From positions 1 to 5,747 of the forward strand of contig QIHH01000220.1 of NCBI GenBank assembly GCA_003230195.1: DNA of 5,747 nt, written 5' to 3'. The DNA comes from Gammaproteobacteria bacterium (GTDB taxonomy: Bacteria; Pseudomonadota; Gammaproteobacteria; SZUA-140). Made by a program: the position numbers and the translations under genes. How positions within the stretch are numbered: the stretch's first letter is position 1; each line of letters opens with the position of its first letter. Of the stretch, positions 5,499 to 5,747 are shown piece after piece. Under the pieces are notes generated by a model that saw nothing but the letters and a program-made list of their open reading frames with translations, was not told the origin of the DNA and did not search any database.

Positions 5499-5747
5499 CT
5501 ACTCCTCTTCATCAACACCGGCCATAATACGTCCCCGATTCTGCTCCAGAATTGTACCACCAATTCCCTTTACATTTATCAGTTCTTCTATTGATTTGAA
5601 GCCACCATTCGCTTCTCTGTATTTGATGATTTCTGCTGCTTTTTTTGCGCCAACGCCATGAAGTTCAGCCGCAAGCACTTCTGCATTTGCACTGTTTATA
5701 TCAATGGTACCCGCGAATGCAAATTGAGAACCCATACATAGAAAAGC
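5499..5747 (-). CDS. ComEA-like helix-hairpin-helix DNA-binding protein, secreted (5' end off the window)
   Basis: 82 residues are visible, ending in a TAG stop. The frame stays open to the right edge. The first residues (AFLCMGSQFAFA, then GT) look like the end of a Sec signal peptide with an AFA cleavage site, so the true start is probably outside the window and the ATG at 5735 is likely internal to the signal. The mature part opens with TIDINSANAEVLAAELHGVG, typical of the ComEA/COG1555 family. Two helix-hairpin-helix hairpins follow: LHGVGAKKA (visible residues 29-37) and VKGIGGTILE (59-68). The C-terminus is acidic (DEEE). Family members bind double-stranded DNA non-specifically in the periplasm, classically in DNA uptake; a competence role here is only inference. 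The gene is closed by its own terminator, so it is probably a housekeeping neighbour rather than a member of the sugar operon. Confidence 0.88.
   Translation of the reverse strand, partial: AFLCMGSQFAFAGTIDINSANAEVLAAELHGVGAKKAAEIIKYREANGGFKSIEELINVKGIGGTILEQNRGRIMAGVDEEE

Overview
The window looks like part of a gammaproteobacterial surface-polysaccharide locus (O antigen or a related Wzy-dependent glycan). It carries a chain-length determinant (wzz), a bifunctional GDP-mannose synthesis gene (manC) and a GDP-mannose 4,6-dehydratase gene (gmd). The taxonomic reading rests on protein style and gene content only; I cannot name a genus. Every gene I support is on the minus strand, so the locus is transcribed from the right edge to the left.

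Layout in transcription order. (1) At 5747-5499 is the 3' part of a small secreted ComEA-like helix-hairpin-helix protein, closed by a strong intrinsic terminator at 5459-5428. (2) wzz (5379-4483) and manC (4441-2981) follow, 41 bp apart. (3) Eight bases after the manC stop lies a 43-codon remnant of the 5' end of a gmd gene (2973-2842). It has lost its start codon and carries an in-frame stop. (4) The remnant ends 13 bp before a nucleotidyltransferase/HEPN (MNT/HEPN) toxin-antitoxin-type pair, 2828-2517 and 2520-2056, overlapping by GTGA. (5) A full-length gmd (2046-1099) starts 9 bp after that pair. (6) A second, divergent MNT/HEPN pair follows (1031-732 and 735-244, overlapping by ATGA), with a plausible promoter of its own. 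(7) The leftmost 243 bp have no supported gene, apart from a possible start of a further gene running off the left edge.

ManC supplies GDP-mannose, Gmd converts it to GDP-4-keto-6-deoxymannose (precursor of D-rhamnose, L-fucose, perosamine and related sugars), and Wzz sets the chain length of the finished polymer. The enzyme that fixes the final sugar is not in the window.

The main observation is the structure around gmd. The original manC-gmd junction appears broken. The first 43 codons of an old gmd remain beside manC, and a TA-like pair plus a complete but diverged gmd, then a second TA-like pair, sit next to it. The two gmd 5' ends are about 83% identical in DNA, and most differences are silent. 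This suggests two separately evolved alleles brought together rather than a recent local duplication. I infer that a toxin-antitoxin-bearing segment carrying its own gmd replaced the resident gene.
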